Below the pieces are notes generated by a model. It worked only from the letters and a program-made list of their open reading frames with translations. It made no database searches and was not told where the DNA came from. Position numbers and translations under genes: made by a program. A stretch of DNA of 64,000 nucleotides from Serratia sp. DD3 (GTDB lineage: Bacteria; Pseudomonadota; Gammaproteobacteria; Enterobacterales; Enterobacteriaceae), in assembly GCF_000496755.2 (NCBI RefSeq), contig NZ_AYKS02000016.1, positions 146,726 to 210,725 of the forward strand, read 5' to 3'. Positions 1 to 9,609 of the stretch are shown here, piece after piece. Position 1 is the stretch's first letter, and each line of letters starts with the position of its first letter.

Positions 1-1
1 G

Positions 2-1084
2 ATGATCCCATTAATTCGCAAACCGATTATGGAATCCATTGTTGAGCATTTAAAAAAGCATGGCTTTAATCAGTTAATGGTCAATACCAGCTATCTGTCT
101 GGTGATATAGAAAATTATTTCCGCGATGGTCATGCCTGGGGCGTGGAAATGGGCTACTCCTATGAAGGGGTGATGGAAGGCAATACCTTTGTCGATAATG
201 TGCTGGGTTCAGCGGGTGGCATGAAGCACATCCAGAATTTTTCAGGCTTTTTTGATGATACGTTTGTCGTGGTGTGTGGCGATGCATTAATTGATGTGGA
301 TTTCGGTAAGGTGTTGGCTTTCCACCGTGCCAGAAAAAGCGTTGCGACGCTGATTATGCGCCCAGTTCCTGTCGATCAGGTCAGTAAATACGGTATTGTG
401 GTCACCGATGAGCAAGGGCGTGTCAGTAAGTTTCAGGAAAAGCCTAAAGCGCAAGATGCGTTGTCAAATAACGCCAATACCGGCATTTATGTTTTTGAGC
501 CTGAGATCTTTGACTATATTCCTGATGGTGTTGAATACGATATCGGTAGTCAGTTGTTCCCTAAACTGGCTGAAATGGGGGTTCCTTTCTACGGTATCTC
601 TTTGCCATTCCAATGGGTTGACATTGGCTCGTTGCAGGATTTCTGGCACGTTAACCGGATGATCCTTAATCGGGAATTGCCTGATTATCCGATGCCGGGG
701 ATCCAAATCGCGCCGCAAATCTGGTGTGGTTTAAATGTTAACGCTGATTTTTCCACCCTGGATATTGAAGGGCCGGTCTATATTGGCAGCAGTACCGAAA
801 TACAACCCGGTGTGACCATTAAAGGGCCGACGATTATTGGTGCAGGTTGCCTATTGGAACAGGGTGCGGTGATTGAACAAAGCTTTATCGCCGACTATAC
901 CCGGGTAGGGAGTATTGCTCATTTGAATCAGCAGATGATTTTTGCTGGTAAAGTCATTTCGCCGGACGGTATCGCTATCGATTTATCCGAAGCGGGTTTG
1001 AACTGGCTGATCGATGATAAACGGCGTACCGATATTGTCACCGCAGAGAAATCATTATTTAACGAGTTACTCTCTGCATTCTAA
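2..1084 (+). CDS. Sugar-phosphate nucleotidyltransferase, 5' end outside the window
   Basis: Partial gene: the frame is open at the left edge, and the usual N-terminal glycine-rich GxGTRLRPLT nucleotide-binding motif is missing, so the start lies upstream. What is left begins inside the NTP-transferase domain with IPLIRKPIMESIVEHL, followed by VVCGDALIDVDF (acceptor/metal Asp), FQEKPK and NTGIYVFEPEI. The last ~120 residues form a left-handed beta-helix of hexapeptide repeats (VYIGSSTEIQPGVTIKGP). This layout is that of mannose-1-phosphate guanylyltransferase or glucose-1-phosphate nucleotidyltransferase, making an NDP-sugar in the cytoplasm. The substrate cannot be read from the sequence. 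The gene converges on glgC, with a shared hairpin between them, which hints at a role in polysaccharide or glycogen metabolism. Confidence 0.8.
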   Translation: MIPLIRKPIMESIVEHLKKHGFNQLMVNTSYLSGDIENYFRDGHAWGVEMGYSYEGVMEGNTFVDNVLGSAGGMKHIQNFSGFFDDTFVVVCGDALIDVDFGKVLAFHRARKSVATLIMRPVPVDQVSKYGIVVTDEQGRVSKFQEKPKAQDALSNNANTGIYVFEPEIFDYIPDGVEYDIGSQLFPKLAEMGVPFYGISLPFQWVDIGSLQDFWHVNRMILNRELPDYPMPGIQIAPQIWCGLNVNADFSTLDIEGPVYIGSSTEIQPGVTIKGPTIIGAGCLLEQGAVIEQSFIADYTRVGSIAHLNQQMIFAGKVISPDGIAIDLSEAGLNWLIDDKRRTDIVTAEKSLFNELLSAF

Positions 1085-1108
1085 CCGCACTTACCGAGCG
1101 AAACAGCG

Positions 1109-1130
1109 GGGCAGACCGGTGAGTCTGCCC
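1109..1130. terminator. Hairpin between convergent nucleotidyltransferase genes
   Basis: GGGCAGAC and GTCTGCCC form a perfect 8-bp stem around a 6-nt loop, followed on the plus strand by TTATTA. It lies 24 bp after the stop of the left gene and before the stop of glgC on the other strand, so it may serve both. Confidence 0.6.
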
Positions 1131-1167
1131 TTATTACAGAATGCGTTGGTTGGGGATCGCTATTCGG

Positions 1168-2448
1168 TTATTGTAACTTTGCCAACATCTCTTTCGTTAC
1201 CAGCACAATGCCGTTTTCAGAACGATAAAATCGGCGGCTATCCTCCTCGGCATTTTCACCGATCACCATTCCTTCTGGGATCTGGCTCGCCCTGTCAATA
1301 ACACAGCGACGTAACCGGCAAGAGCGCCCGACATTAACATCCGGCAACAGGACACAAGAATCCAGTGAGCAGAACGAGTTAACCCTAACCCGCGAGAACA
1401 AGACCGAATTCACCACGGTTGAACCGGAAATAATACAACCTCCGGAAACCAGCGTATTCATCGTCATGCCATAACTTCCAGAGTGGTCTTGCACAAACTT
1501 GGCAGGCGGCAAGGGTTCGGCATAAGTGCGTATTGGCCAGTTGCGGTCATACATATCCAGTTCAGGGGTCACTACCGCTTGGTCCAGATTCGCGCGCCAG
1601 TAGGAATCCAAGGTGCCGACATCACGCCAATAATCAGGTGCGCCAGGGGCTGAAGAGACACAGGAGAGTGAGAAAGGATGTGCCCAGACCTGACCTTTGG
1701 CCGTGATCTTCGGCAAAATATCCTTGCCGAAATCATGACTGCTGTCGTTATCGAGATGATCATTTTCCAATAGTTGGAAAAGAAAATCCGCGTTAAATAT
1801 GTAGATCCCCATACTGGCCAGGCTGCGGTCCGGTTTACCCGGTAGTGTTGGCGGCACTTCGGGTTTCTCCCAGAATGCTTTTACCCGCAAATCTTCAGCT
1901 ACTTCCATCACCCCAAAGGCGGTTGCATCCTGCTTGGAGACCTCAAGGCAAGCAACAGTACAAGGGGCTTCACTCAATACGTGCTCCAGTAACATGCGCG
2001 AGTAATCCATCTTGTAAATATGATCACCCGCTAAAACCACGATGTACTCAGCACGATAACGCCGGACAATATCCAGATTCTGAAAAATAGCGTCAGCGGT
2101 ACCGCTGTACCAGTGATCAATCCCTGCCCGCTGTTGAGCCGGTAACAAGTCAACAAACTCATTCATCTCACCATTGAGAAATGACCAGCCATGCTGAATA
2201 TGTTGCAACAAGGTATGAGATTGATATTGCGTAATCACACCAATACGGCGCATCCCCGAGTTGAGACAGTTGGAAAGAGCAAAATCAATAATGCGGTATT
2301 TTCCCCCAAAGTGTACCGCAGGCTTAGCCCGAACTGACGTCAGGTCTTTAAGCCGGGTACCTCGTCCTCCTGCCAGCACCAGCGCTACCGCTTTGTTCGG
2401 GAGTTGCCTTGCCAGCATGGCTTTGTGCCTGTCGTCTAACATGTGCAT
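1168..2448 (-). CDS. glgC: Glucose-1-phosphate adenylyltransferase
   Basis: Makes ADP-glucose from ATP and glucose-1-phosphate, the first committed step of glycogen synthesis. The 426 residues match the family length (about 430). Visible motifs are [16 protein letters not shown] at the N-terminus (nucleotide binding), [19 protein letters not shown] (with the lysine used for fructose-1,6-bisphosphate activation in the E. coli enzyme), [14 protein letters not shown] (catalytic Asp), and a C-terminal beta-helix ending [22 protein letters not shown] at 2448 follows a clear AAGGAG box; a second ATG two codons in is possible. There are no other glg genes beside it, so it is separated from the usual glgBXCAP cluster or is a second copy. 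Confidence 0.93.
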   Translation of the reverse strand: MHMLDDRHKAMLARQLPNKAVALVLAGGRGTRLKDLTSVRAKPAVHFGGKYRIIDFALSNCLNSGMRRIGVITQYQSHTLLQHIQHGWSFLNGEMNEFVDLLPAQQRAGIDHWYSGTADAIFQNLDIVRRYRAEYIVVLAGDHIYKMDYSRMLLEHVLSEAPCTVACLEVSKQDATAFGVMEVAEDLRVKAFWEKPEVPPTLPGKPDRSLASMGIYIFNADFLFQLLENDHLDNDSSHDFGKDILPKITAKGQVWAHPFSLSCVSSAPGAPDYWRDVGTLDSYWRANLDQAVVTPELDMYDRNWPIRTYAEPLPPAKFVQDHSGSYGMTMNTLVSGGCIISGSTVVNSVLFSRVRVNSFCSLDSCVLLPDVNVGRSCRLRRCVIDRASQIPEGMVIGENAEEDSRRFYRSENGIVLVTKEMLAKLQ

Positions 2449-2816
2449 TTCAAACTCCTTATTTTTGCCAATACCATTTGCATCACCGCCAATGTCCGCA
2501 CATCACCCCAATCCAGTTAGCGGTAAAAAAATACTCACTAGCACTGATTATCAATCAGATTACTTAATGATATTGCGAGTCTTATCAAAATTAACCCAAT
2601 ACCTAAGTATTTTTTATGAAATACCACCACTAGTGCTTGAATTCTAATCACTCTTTTTTCGGGATAAGTGAATCATTTTGATAGCCATGGTGGTACAAGT
2701 GGGTGGGGATGGGATAGCAAATATGAAAACGCCCACGGCCAAATAAGGGCCATGGGCGTCGGTACGGTTTGCAGGTTAGAAGGCCAAGCTACCTCACGGC
2801 CTACTGCATTTCGGGC
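2449..2816. other. Intergenic region upstream of glgC
   Basis: 368 bp between the start of glgC and the stop of the glycosidase gene. It must hold the glgC promoter (AT-rich stretch around 2540-2650) and contains the glycosidase terminator at its right end. No ORF with recognisable protein similarity was seen. Confidence 0.5.
2730..2758 (-). terminator. Rho-independent terminator of the agaS-kbaY-glycosidase unit
   Basis: An 11-bp stem (CGCCCACGGCC with GGCCATGGGCG, one mismatch) lies about 60 bp beyond the glycosidase stop and is followed on the minus strand by TTTTC. Confidence 0.75.
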
Positions 2817-4706
2817 TTATTTTACTGGACGAGCCTCGATAACCAGTGTTTCCAGTGGTTTCAGTGTCACCACTACCGGTTTAATGTAATTGGCAGGGAG
2901 TGTCACATTGCTACCGTAGACCGTTTTTAACATGAAACGGCTGGTTTCCCCTTGAGGTATTTCAAAACTCTTGGTGAGATCCAGATAGTAGACCTGTTCC
3001 TTATCGGATGGATTACGCAGGCCAAAGATCGCCTTTTTGTTACTCCATGATGCCCAACCGTATGGCTCCAACAAAGTCGGGTTGCCACCTATCCAGTGGG
3101 TATCCACCAACACATCGCTGTTAGCCCGCGACCATTTCGCTGCTGTGGCCAACGTATCCCATTTGACGCTGTTGAGCATGGATGGCGTGATATACATCTC
3201 CTGCAACTGGGTTCCTGTGGCAAAGTAGCTCCACACCTGGTCTGCAAAATCATGGTCAGCTTGGACTTTCTCTAAACCATAGTAGGCGTTTTCCGCACTG
3301 ACAATGCCGTGATACATCAGTGAATTAAGCGGGAAAAGAGGGCCTTTTTGCACAATAGAGCGGTAAGTTTCAGCATCACGGTAGGTGATCCATTGCTGTA
3401 CCGCTGAGCCTTGACCATACAGGTTGATATCATCCCCCTGACGCCAAATTGAATCCGCGTAAAACAACCACGAGGGGCTGGCATTGGTGCCCGTCGTCAG
3501 GTTGATAAACAGATCTTTATTTACCTCCCGCATGTTTTTAATCAGCTCGATAGAAGCATCAAAGTCGGAAGCAAATTGACTGCCTGGAATATAGGAATTG
3601 GCATTACCCATACCGTCCAGCTTAAATGAGGTAATATGCTCATCTTTGATGAGGTTACCTATCTGCTGGTTGAAGTTATGGAAATAATTCGGCCCAGAGA
3701 GGGCAAACTTGCCATCAACGGTTTCAAAACCATTCTCTTTAGCATGGGAAACCCGCACATCAAGCGGTTTGTTATAGCCACCCCAGGGTGAAAGCCACAA
3801 GCCAACCGAAGTGTGCCAATCATCTGCTTTCGCTTTTATCGCCCCAAAACCCTGTTTAAACGCCGGGCCAAATAACCACTTACCCGTCAGGTCATCCCAA
3901 CCATCATCCAGCAGAAAACCATCCAGTTTTACACCCCGCTTTTTGATCAACTCATCGCCATAACTCTCTATTCGGCTAAGCACATCCTGCTCGGTATAGG
4001 GGGTAAAAAAGCCAATATCCATCCAACTGTTGTAGTGCAGATAAGGTTGGTACGGACGAGGACGCATAGCATTAATGAACTGATTCACACTACGGCGTAG
4101 TTGGTTTTGCTCCTCGAAAGTGCCGAAGTAGAGGGTATAACTGACGGGTGCATCGGGTTTGATGGGGGTTTTTAATTCAACGTTAAAATTCGTGGTGGCT
4201 TCATAGGCAAAAGTATTGACGATAGGCTTGCTCGGCATCATAAAAAAGCTGTCGGCAATAATGGGGGAACTGTTAATTGCCCCATCAACATAAGGTGCTT
4301 GTGACTGTCCCTTGGTGGGAAAGAAGGTAATTTTTGCCACATCACGGGGTTGACCTTTGGCCTGCAAGGTATAGTCGATACTGGCATATTTCCCTTTCAG
4401 AACATTTAACACCACGCTGACAGCAAAATCGGGATGGTCAAAGTCTACCTGAATGGCATCCTCCTTCAGATGAACCTTTTTGATCTTAAAGTCAGCGGCA
4501 TGGATCACTTGATCATTAGGCAGGGTAAGAAAAAAGAGCTCCTTCGGCGCCAGTTTATGACGGGACACGGTATCCGTTACCGACACCGCAGCGTTACTGT
4601 CATCAAACAAAATGGCGATATTATTGTTATTCAGTGGGTACTGTGTAGCTAAAGAGACATTGCTGGCAAGCAGCAGCAATAACACGCTTTTTATCACTGG
4701 TTTCAT
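2817..4706 (-). CDS. Secreted alpha-galactosidase / alpha-N-acetylgalactosaminidase-like glycoside hydrolase (clan GH-D type)
   Basis: A 629-residue protein with an N-terminal signal peptide (MKPVIKSVLLLLLASNVSLA), so periplasmic or exported. The catalytic barrel shows clan GH-D (GH27/GH36) hallmarks: LHYNSWMDIGFF, GFLLDDGWDDL, the nucleophile motif ITSFKLDGMGN (Asp about 364) and a likely acid/base in ADSIWRQGDD (Asp about 425). The last ~80 residues look like the usual C-terminal beta-sandwich. The start is the ATG at 4706 after AAAGGATCC; the TTG just before it is less likely. It ends the agaS-kbaY unit, so the inferred substrate is an alpha-linked N-acetylgalactosaminide or galactoside whose product feeds the aga pathway. 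Family is fairly sure; exact linkage specificity is inference from context. Confidence 0.75.
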   Translation of the reverse strand: MKPVIKSVLLLLLASNVSLATQYPLNNNNIAILFDDSNAAVSVTDTVSRHKLAPKELFFLTLPNDQVIHAADFKIKKVHLKEDAIQVDFDHPDFAVSVVLNVLKGKYASIDYTLQAKGQPRDVAKITFFPTKGQSQAPYVDGAINSSPIIADSFFMMPSKPIVNTFAYEATTNFNVELKTPIKPDAPVSYTLYFGTFEEQNQLRRSVNQFINAMRPRPYQPYLHYNSWMDIGFFTPYTEQDVLSRIESYGDELIKKRGVKLDGFLLDDGWDDLTGKWLFGPAFKQGFGAIKAKADDWHTSVGLWLSPWGGYNKPLDVRVSHAKENGFETVDGKFALSGPNYFHNFNQQIGNLIKDEHITSFKLDGMGNANSYIPGSQFASDFDASIELIKNMREVNKDLFINLTTGTNASPSWLFYADSIWRQGDDINLYGQGSAVQQWITYRDAETYRSIVQKGPLFPLNSLMYHGIVSAENAYYGLEKVQADHDFADQVWSYFATGTQLQEMYITPSMLNSVKWDTLATAAKWSRANSDVLVDTHWIGGNPTLLEPYGWASWSNKKAIFGLRNPSDKEQVYYLDLTKSFEIPQGETSRFMLKTVYGSNVTLPANYIKPVVVTLKPLETLVIEARPVK

Positions 4707-4801
4707 CAAAGGATCCTTTTTTCTTCTTGCTTCTGATTATGTTGTTCTGGTTATGCCCAAATGAAGACCTGCTTCATCCATCAATCAATGGCAGTGAATA
4801 C

Positions 4802-5680
4802 TCAAGAGACATTGGCAGTTTGCCGAACCAGCTTGTCAGCCGAACCACAAACTGTGATTTTGCTACGAACCACCTCTTTCATCGCATCCATCCCAACACG
4901 CATGTAATAGCGTGGATCATTGCCTTGCGGGTTATCGATAAACCACGCTTTCACTGCGCCAGCGAAAGCAATTTTGAGTTCAGTGGCCACATTGACCTTA
5001 CAAACTCCCAGTTGAATCGCCCGTCGCACCAAGGCGTCAGGGACATCACTAGCACCATGAAGCACCAACGGAATAGAGACCATTTCACGAATTTCCGCCA
5101 GACGTTTAAAGTCAATATTCAAGCGTTGGGTGTAAAGGCCATGGGCGGTGCCAATCGCTACAGCCAAGCTATCAACACCGGTTAAAGTGACAAAGCGGCT
5201 GGCTTCTTGCGGGTCAGTCAAAAACGTACTTTCGGCGTCAACGCTCATATCGTCTTCCACCCCACCCAAGCGGCCTAATTCAGCTTCAACACTGCAATCA
5301 TAGCGATGGCAAAACTCCACAACCGAACTCACCAGATTAACGTTCTCAGTAAATGGAAAGTGACTGCCATCAATCATCGCACTACGAACGCCCGCCTTAA
5401 CTTTGTTGTTGATATCAGCCAAAGATTCGTGGTGGTCAAGGTGCAGCGCCAGCGGCATATCGTAGCTTTCCGAGTAGGCTTCACACAGTGCGTAAATTTC
5501 ACTAAACGCAATATGTTTGAAGGTACCCGGCGTGCCCGCCAGGATCACCGGTGATTGCATCTCTTGGCAGACGTCGAGGATCGCCTGGATGGTTTCCGCA
5601 TTGTGAATATTGAACGCAGGCACCGCATAACCTCTGGCCTGAGCGTCTTGCAGCAGATATTTGGTAGAAATAATGCTCAT
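4802..5680 (-). CDS. kbaY: D-tagatose-1,6-bisphosphate aldolase, catalytic subunit
   Basis: Class II zinc aldolase that splits tagatose-1,6-bisphosphate into DHAP and glyceraldehyde-3-phosphate, the last step of galactosamine breakdown. It works with KbaZ, encoded in the neighbouring unit. The 292 residues closely follow E. coli Kba[24 protein letters not shown] with Asp82 (catalytic) and His83 (zinc), [20 protein letters not shown] and LVLHGASD supplying the other zinc histidines. It starts 12 bp after agaS and is clearly cotranscribed with it. A 92-bp gap separates it from the glycosidase gene downstream. Confidence 0.96.
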   Translation of the reverse strand: MSIISTKYLLQDAQARGYAVPAFNIHNAETIQAILDVCQEMQSPVILAGTPGTFKHIAFSEIYALCEAYSESYDMPLALHLDHHESLADINNKVKAGVRSAMIDGSHFPFTENVNLVSSVVEFCHRYDCSVEAELGRLGGVEDDMSVDAESTFLTDPQEASRFVTLTGVDSLAVAIGTAHGLYTQRLNIDFKRLAEIREMVSIPLVLHGASDVPDALVRRAIQLGVCKVNVATELKIAFAGAVKAWFIDNPQGNDPRYYMRVGMDAMKEVVRSKITVCGSADKLVRQTANVS

Positions 5681-5692
5681 GGGATGATCCTC

Positions 5693-6838
5693 TTAGCCTT
5701 TCCAGGGATGAATAACTACACCTTGCACCACACGGTTTACCGTACCGCTGGCGGAAGGAGTATCCGGGGTAATCCCCGCTTTAATGGATTCGGTCAGTGC
5801 AAAGATTTGGGCATAGATCAGGAAGCAGAATGCCTGCTCAATGTCGAGAAAATCGCGGGATGCAGGCAATAGAATAGAGGGGCCAGCGTCAATTTCCGGG
5901 CTGGTGGTAGCAGAAATCGCCACTACGCGCATCGCCTGTTGCTCACGGCGCAATTCCGCCAGCAAATCCAGGTCATACTGACGGGTATAAGGATGGTTGG
6001 ATACCAACACCACGACCAGGGTTTCCTTGTCAACCAATGATTTAGGACCATGGCGGAAGCCCGTAGGTGAATCGTAAAATGCAGCCAGTTTACCGGCTGT
6101 CAACTCCAACACCTTCAGTGCCGCTTCGCGCGCGACCCCCTGTAGGCCACCACTCCCCAGGTAGACGATGCGTTTAAATGGCAGATCGCCAAATATCATC
6201 TCACTGAAATCCCCTTGGGAATCGATAATCTGTTCACTACGCGCCGCCACATCGTTGAAAGTGCGGCTATTGATCACATCAGCGGCAAATACCGCCAAAC
6301 AGCTCACCATCATGGTAGTGATACTGCTGGTCATGGCGAAGCCACGATCATGAGTTTGGGCTGGCATCAGTAACGCCAATGCATTATCACTTTCAGTGGC
6401 GCTTTGATACAGGCTTCCCGCTTCGTTGCAGGTAATCACCAGATGGTGACAGTTGCGCACAATCTGGTTAGCCAGGTCGACGGCGGCAACGCTTTCAGGG
6501 CTGTTCCCTGAACGGGCGAAAGAGACCAACAATGTAGGTTGGTCAGCGTACAGATAATCGGCAGGGTTGCTCACCAGGTCCGTCGTGGGTATCGCAACCA
6601 CGTTGTTACCGGTATGACGGGCCAACCAAGGGGCTATCATATCACCGATAAACGCCGAGGTTCCGGCGCCCGTCAGCACAATTTTCAGTGCCTGATTCTG
6701 CAACAGCGGCACCAGAAAAGCATCGATAGCACCACGTAAACTGTCGATATTTTTTAACGATTGTAACCAACACGCGGGTTGTTGACGGATCTCTTTTTCG
6801 GTCCAGCTCGAGGTGTTAGCTGCGTAGGTTTTACTCAT
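5693..6838 (-). CDS. agaS: Galactosamine-6-phosphate deaminase/isomerase, SIS family
   Basis: Cytoplasmic SIS-domain enzyme that converts galactosamine-6-phosphate to tagatose-6-phosphate with loss of ammonia. Two SIS modules are visible: IVLTGAGTSAFIGD and LLVSFARSGNSPESVAAVD in the first, RIVYLGSGGLQGVAREAAL and SPTGFRHGPKSLV in the second. The 381 residues match E. coli AgaS (384). First gene of the agaS-kbaY-glycosidase unit, preceded by an intergenic region with AgaR-type operators, so regulated separately from the kbaZ unit but by the same repressor. Confidence 0.94.
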   Translation of the reverse strand: MSKTYAANTSSWTEKEIRQQPACWLQSLKNIDSLRGAIDAFLVPLLQNQALKIVLTGAGTSAFIGDMIAPWLARHTGNNVVAIPTTDLVSNPADYLYADQPTLLVSFARSGNSPESVAAVDLANQIVRNCHHLVITCNEAGSLYQSATESDNALALLMPAQTHDRGFAMTSSITTMMVSCLAVFAADVINSRTFNDVAARSEQIIDSQGDFSEMIFGDLPFKRIVYLGSGGLQGVAREAALKVLELTAGKLAAFYDSPTGFRHGPKSLVDKETLVVVLVSNHPYTRQYDLDLLAELRREQQAMRVVAISATTSPEIDAGPSILLPASRDFLDIEQAFCFLIYAQIFALTESIKAGITPDTPSASGTVNRVVQGVVIHPWKG

Positions 6839-6908
6839 CAGTCGGTCCTTAGTCAGGCATATTCAATGGGGTAGCACGAAGCAAAGTGTAATCATCGCAA
6901 AGTGCAAT

Positions 6909-6976
6909 CATCTTTCATTTCGTTTTGTTTGATTCACTGAGTACACCCCTAGAAGCTACACAAAACGAAATGCAAG
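6909..6976 (-). promoter_or_regulatory. Pair of AgaR-type operators upstream of agaS
   Basis: TTTCATTTCGTTTTGTTTG (6913-6931, plus-strand reading) fits the AgaR consensus recalled for E. coli (TTTCRTTTYRTTT core). A second copy in opposite orientation, TTGCATTTCGTTTTG read on the minus strand, covers 6961-6975. The pair lies 70-140 bp before the agaS start. Occupancy is inferred from motif and context. Confidence 0.7.
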
Positions 6977-7099
6977 ATCAACCACAAAAAGAAAGAAAAC
7001 AAAACATAAAGATAAATTAACAACTCCGTTATCTTTCTTTTCCGCTAGTCTGTTATTAAAAAATCAACAAAATCATGATTAGAAAACAAAAAGAAAGCC

Positions 7100-7130
7100 C
7101 CATGCGACAGCGTGTCACCGAACAGCATGG
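7100..7130 (-). terminator. Possible terminator of the kbaZ-agaVWEFA unit
   Basis: On the minus strand CCATGC and GCATGG, with an inner TGAC/GTCA-like pairing, form a hairpin followed by GGGGCTTTCTTTTTG, 15-45 bp beyond the agaA stop. Confidence 0.45.
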
Positions 7131-7144
7131 AGCAAACGAAAGTA

Positions 7145-8278
7145 CTAAAGGGGAACGGCCACGCCATTAAGCCAAATATTTTGTAACCGAAGCCGACTAT
7201 CAAGGGCTATAACGCTGGCATGCTTGCCGGGAGAGATCGAGCCTATCCGGTCATCCAGGCCCAATAGGCGCGCTGGATGTAGCGAAGCCATGCGGATGGC
7301 ATCTTCTGCCGACACACCCACCTGATCGACCAGATTGCGCACGGCAGCATCCAGCGCCAAGGTACTGCCTGCCAAACTGCCAGAAGCAGTTCGCACCACA
7401 CCATCACGCATCGTGACTTGATAACCACAGATAGCGTAATCACCATCTGGCATTCCGGCGGCACGCATCGCATCGGTAATCAAGATAATGCGGTTTTTGG
7501 CACAGCGGCAGGTGATGTCCATCACTGCCGGATGAAGATGATGACCATCGGCAATCAGCTCCAACCAGGCCTGTTTGTCAGTCAAACCCGCCCCAACCAT
7601 GCCGGGGTCGCGGTGGTGCAGGCCACTCATGCCATTAAAGCAGTGCACCAGTCCGTCGGCGCCAGCAGAAAAGGCACTCATGGTTTGGTCATAAGTGGCC
7701 GCGCTATGGCCAAGCATGACGCGAATACCACGGCTTTTCAGGTGTTTGATTGCCGCCAGCGCCCCCGGTTTTTCTGCCGCCAAGGCAACCACTCGTAAGG
7801 TGTTATGTGAAATATCGATTAACCGATCCAGTTCGGTGATATCCAGTTCACGAAATAACTCCGCTGGATGAGCTCCCCGGTTGTGCGGTGTGAAGTAAGG
7901 CCCTTCAAGATAGCTGCCCAATATCACCGCACCGGCATTATCGCTGTGCCGATAATGAGCAATACGTCGCAGTATGTTTTCTATCTCTACCAATGGTGCG
8001 GTTACTGTGGTTGGTAACCAATAACCGACACCTTCACTCGCTTTGTATAACGCCAGTTTATCCAGTACACCGGGCTTATCATCCATGACATCAAGGCCTG
8101 CGCCCCCATGCACGTGAAGATCGATATAAGCGGGACACAACAACTCGGCATCCCGCCGCGTGACATTGATGGGGATGGGCTCAATGGTGGTAATAATACC
8201 GCCTTCGATACGCAGTTGATGGTCGTCCAACCAGCCGTGATCAGTCAGGACTCTTCTGGCTCGCAGCAGCACACTCAT
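7145..8278 (-). CDS. agaA: N-acetylgalactosamine-6-phosphate deacetylase
   Basis: Amidohydrolase of the NagA family that removes the acetyl group from GalNAc-6-phosphate before AgaS acts. Metal and substrate motifs are AYIDLHVHGGAGLDVMD near residue 50, SYLEGPYF, MLGHSAATYDQ, LVHCFNGMSGLHHR and LITDAMRAAG. The 377 residues equal the usual length. Its ATG overlaps the agaF stop by four bases (ATGA), showing translational coupling. A NagA acting on GlcNAc-6-P is the alternative family reading, but the aga setting settles it. Confidence 0.94.
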   Translation of the reverse strand: MSVLLRARRVLTDHGWLDDHQLRIEGGIITTIEPIPINVTRRDAELLCPAYIDLHVHGGAGLDVMDDKPGVLDKLALYKASEGVGYWLPTTVTAPLVEIENILRRIAHYRHSDNAGAVILGSYLEGPYFTPHNRGAHPAELFRELDITELDRLIDISHNTLRVVALAAEKPGALAAIKHLKSRGIRVMLGHSAATYDQTMSAFSAGADGLVHCFNGMSGLHHRDPGMVGAGLTDKQAWLELIADGHHLHPAVMDITCRCAKNRIILITDAMRAAGMPDGDYAICGYQVTMRDGVVRTASGSLAGSTLALDAAVRNLVDQVGVSAEDAIRMASLHPARLLGLDDRIGSISPGKHASVIALDSRLRLQNIWLNGVAVPL

Positions 8279-8709
8279 ATCCCCTCTTCGACCGCTTCTG
8301 CTGTACGTTGGCGAGCCATTTCATCCACCAAGCTGGTTAAACCACGGTGCCCACACTCCAGTGCCATTTCACGAAACGCTTTACTGCTCAGCCCGTCTCG
8401 CTCCAGCGCCATCTCTAACAACAGTTGTAGATTGATGCCAGTCAGCACTTCACGCCCAGGTTTCTGCATCGCCAGGGTTGAAGCCACACGAAACGGGGTA
8501 CCGCCCAGTAAATCAGTTAAAAAGATCACCCCATCGCTCTCATCAAGCTGGGCTAGTGCCTCTTCAAACTGGCGGGTCAGCAGTGCCGTGGTTGAGCTTT
8601 CTGGAAAATCGATGGCGATAATCTGTGGCTGCTCACCGAGGATCTGATTCATCGCCTTTTCCAAGCCACTGGCAAACCCGCCGTGACCGCTCAGAATAAT
8701 ACTTAACAT
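8275..8709 (-). CDS. agaF: PTS N-acetylgalactosamine-specific EIIA component
   Basis: Mannose-family EIIA (144 residues) that accepts phosphate from HPr and passes it to EIIB (AgaV). The N-terminal LSIILSGHGGFASG carries the phosphorylated His9. IIAIDFPESSTTAL and VIFLTDLLGGTPF are typical of the fold. Cytoplasmic or membrane-associated with the AgaWE permease. It lies between agaE and agaA and is coupled to agaA by a 4-bp overlap. Confidence 0.94.
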   Translation of the reverse strand: MLSIILSGHGGFASGLEKAMNQILGEQPQIIAIDFPESSTTALLTRQFEEALAQLDESDGVIFLTDLLGGTPFRVASTLAMQKPGREVLTGINLQLLLEMALERDGLSSKAFREMALECGHRGLTSLVDEMARQRTAEAVEEGI

Positions 8710-8733
8710 CTTCTCTCCTCTCTTTTCAGGGCG

Positions 8734-9609
8734 TTACAGGAAGTGGGCAAACTTGCCGACAATCGCCAACAGCACCGTGATGCCAATCAGTTGTAGCGGA
8801 CTCCAACCACGACGCACCAGGGCGTACATCATCAGGGTGTAGACCAGTGGCAAAAAGGCGGGCATCAGCTTGTCGATCACATCAGCCTGCAGTTTCACGA
8901 CGGCATCCCCAGCTTTAATTTCCAGCGTGGTGGACAGACGCACATAAGTGGCTACCAGCGCGCCAATCACGGTCATCCCGATGATGGAGGCAGCGTGACC
9001 CACTTTCCGGGTGTTGGCTTTAATCAGCGGGATCGCCGCCACCCCTTTGCGATATGCATAATGAGCAAGGCCGAAACGCAACCCGAGATGGACAACGTTA
9101 AACATCACCAAGAACACCACCGCACCCAGGATTGAACCTTGCAGTGCCAGGCTGGCACCAATACCGCCACAAATTGGCAGCAGGGTAAGCCAGAACATGG
9201 CGTCACCAATCCCACCAAGGGGTGCCCCTACAGCAATTTTGGTACTCTGGATACTGTTCACATCCTGCTTGGAACGCTCCATCGCCAGGATAATGCCAAT
9301 CACGAAGGTGACCAGGAATGGGTGGGTATTGAAGAACCCCATGTGGCCTTTCATGGACCGAGCCAGGTCACGTTGGTTGGTATGGATCTTTTTCAGCGCC
9401 GGAAGCAAGCCATACAGCCAGCCACAAGCCTGCATACGTTCATAGTTGAACGAGGCCTGCAACAACATGGAACGCCAAGCGACACGGTTGATATCCTGCT
9501 TGGTTAATTCCACGCCAATGGTTTGATCTTCATAGATATCGTCTTTACCGCCACTGTTCAGGGATTGTTGTTCGCTGGCTTGTGACAAAGTTTGAGTATT
9601 AGATACCAT
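8734..9609 (-). CDS. agaE: PTS N-acetylgalactosamine-specific EIID component
   Basis: Inner-membrane EIID subunit of the mannose-type permease (291 residues). Signature stretches are INRVAWRSMLLQASFNYERM, HMGFFNTHPFL and APLGGIGDAMFWLTLLPI. The C-terminal ~100 residues contain hydrophobic segments ending LLAIVGKFAHFL. The start at 9609 lies inside the end of agaW (11-base overlap), so translation is likely coupled. It forms the channel with AgaW and takes up GalNAc together with AgaV and AgaF. Confidence 0.94.
   Translation of the reverse strand: MVSNTQTLSQASEQQSLNSGGKDDIYEDQTIGVELTKQDINRVAWRSMLLQASFNYERMQACGWLYGLLPALKKIHTNQRDLARSMKGHMGFFNTHPFLVTFVIGIILAMERSKQDVNSIQSTKIAVGAPLGGIGDAMFWLTLLPICGGIGASLALQGSILGAVVFLVMFNVVHLGLRFGLAHYAYRKGVAAIPLIKANTRKVGHAASIIGMTVIGALVATYVRLSTTLEIKAGDAVVKLQADVIDKLMPAFLPLVYTLMMYALVRRGWSPLQLIGITVLLAIVGKFAHFL

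Larger units (their letters stand above)
6839..7144. other. Intergenic region between agaS and agaA
   Basis: 306 bp without a gene. From left to right it holds the agaS promoter region, two inverted AgaR-type operators (6913-6975), an A/T-rich stretch with further GAAAGAAAACAAAAC-like half motifs (6985-7090) and a hairpin that may end agaA transcription. Confidence 0.6.
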
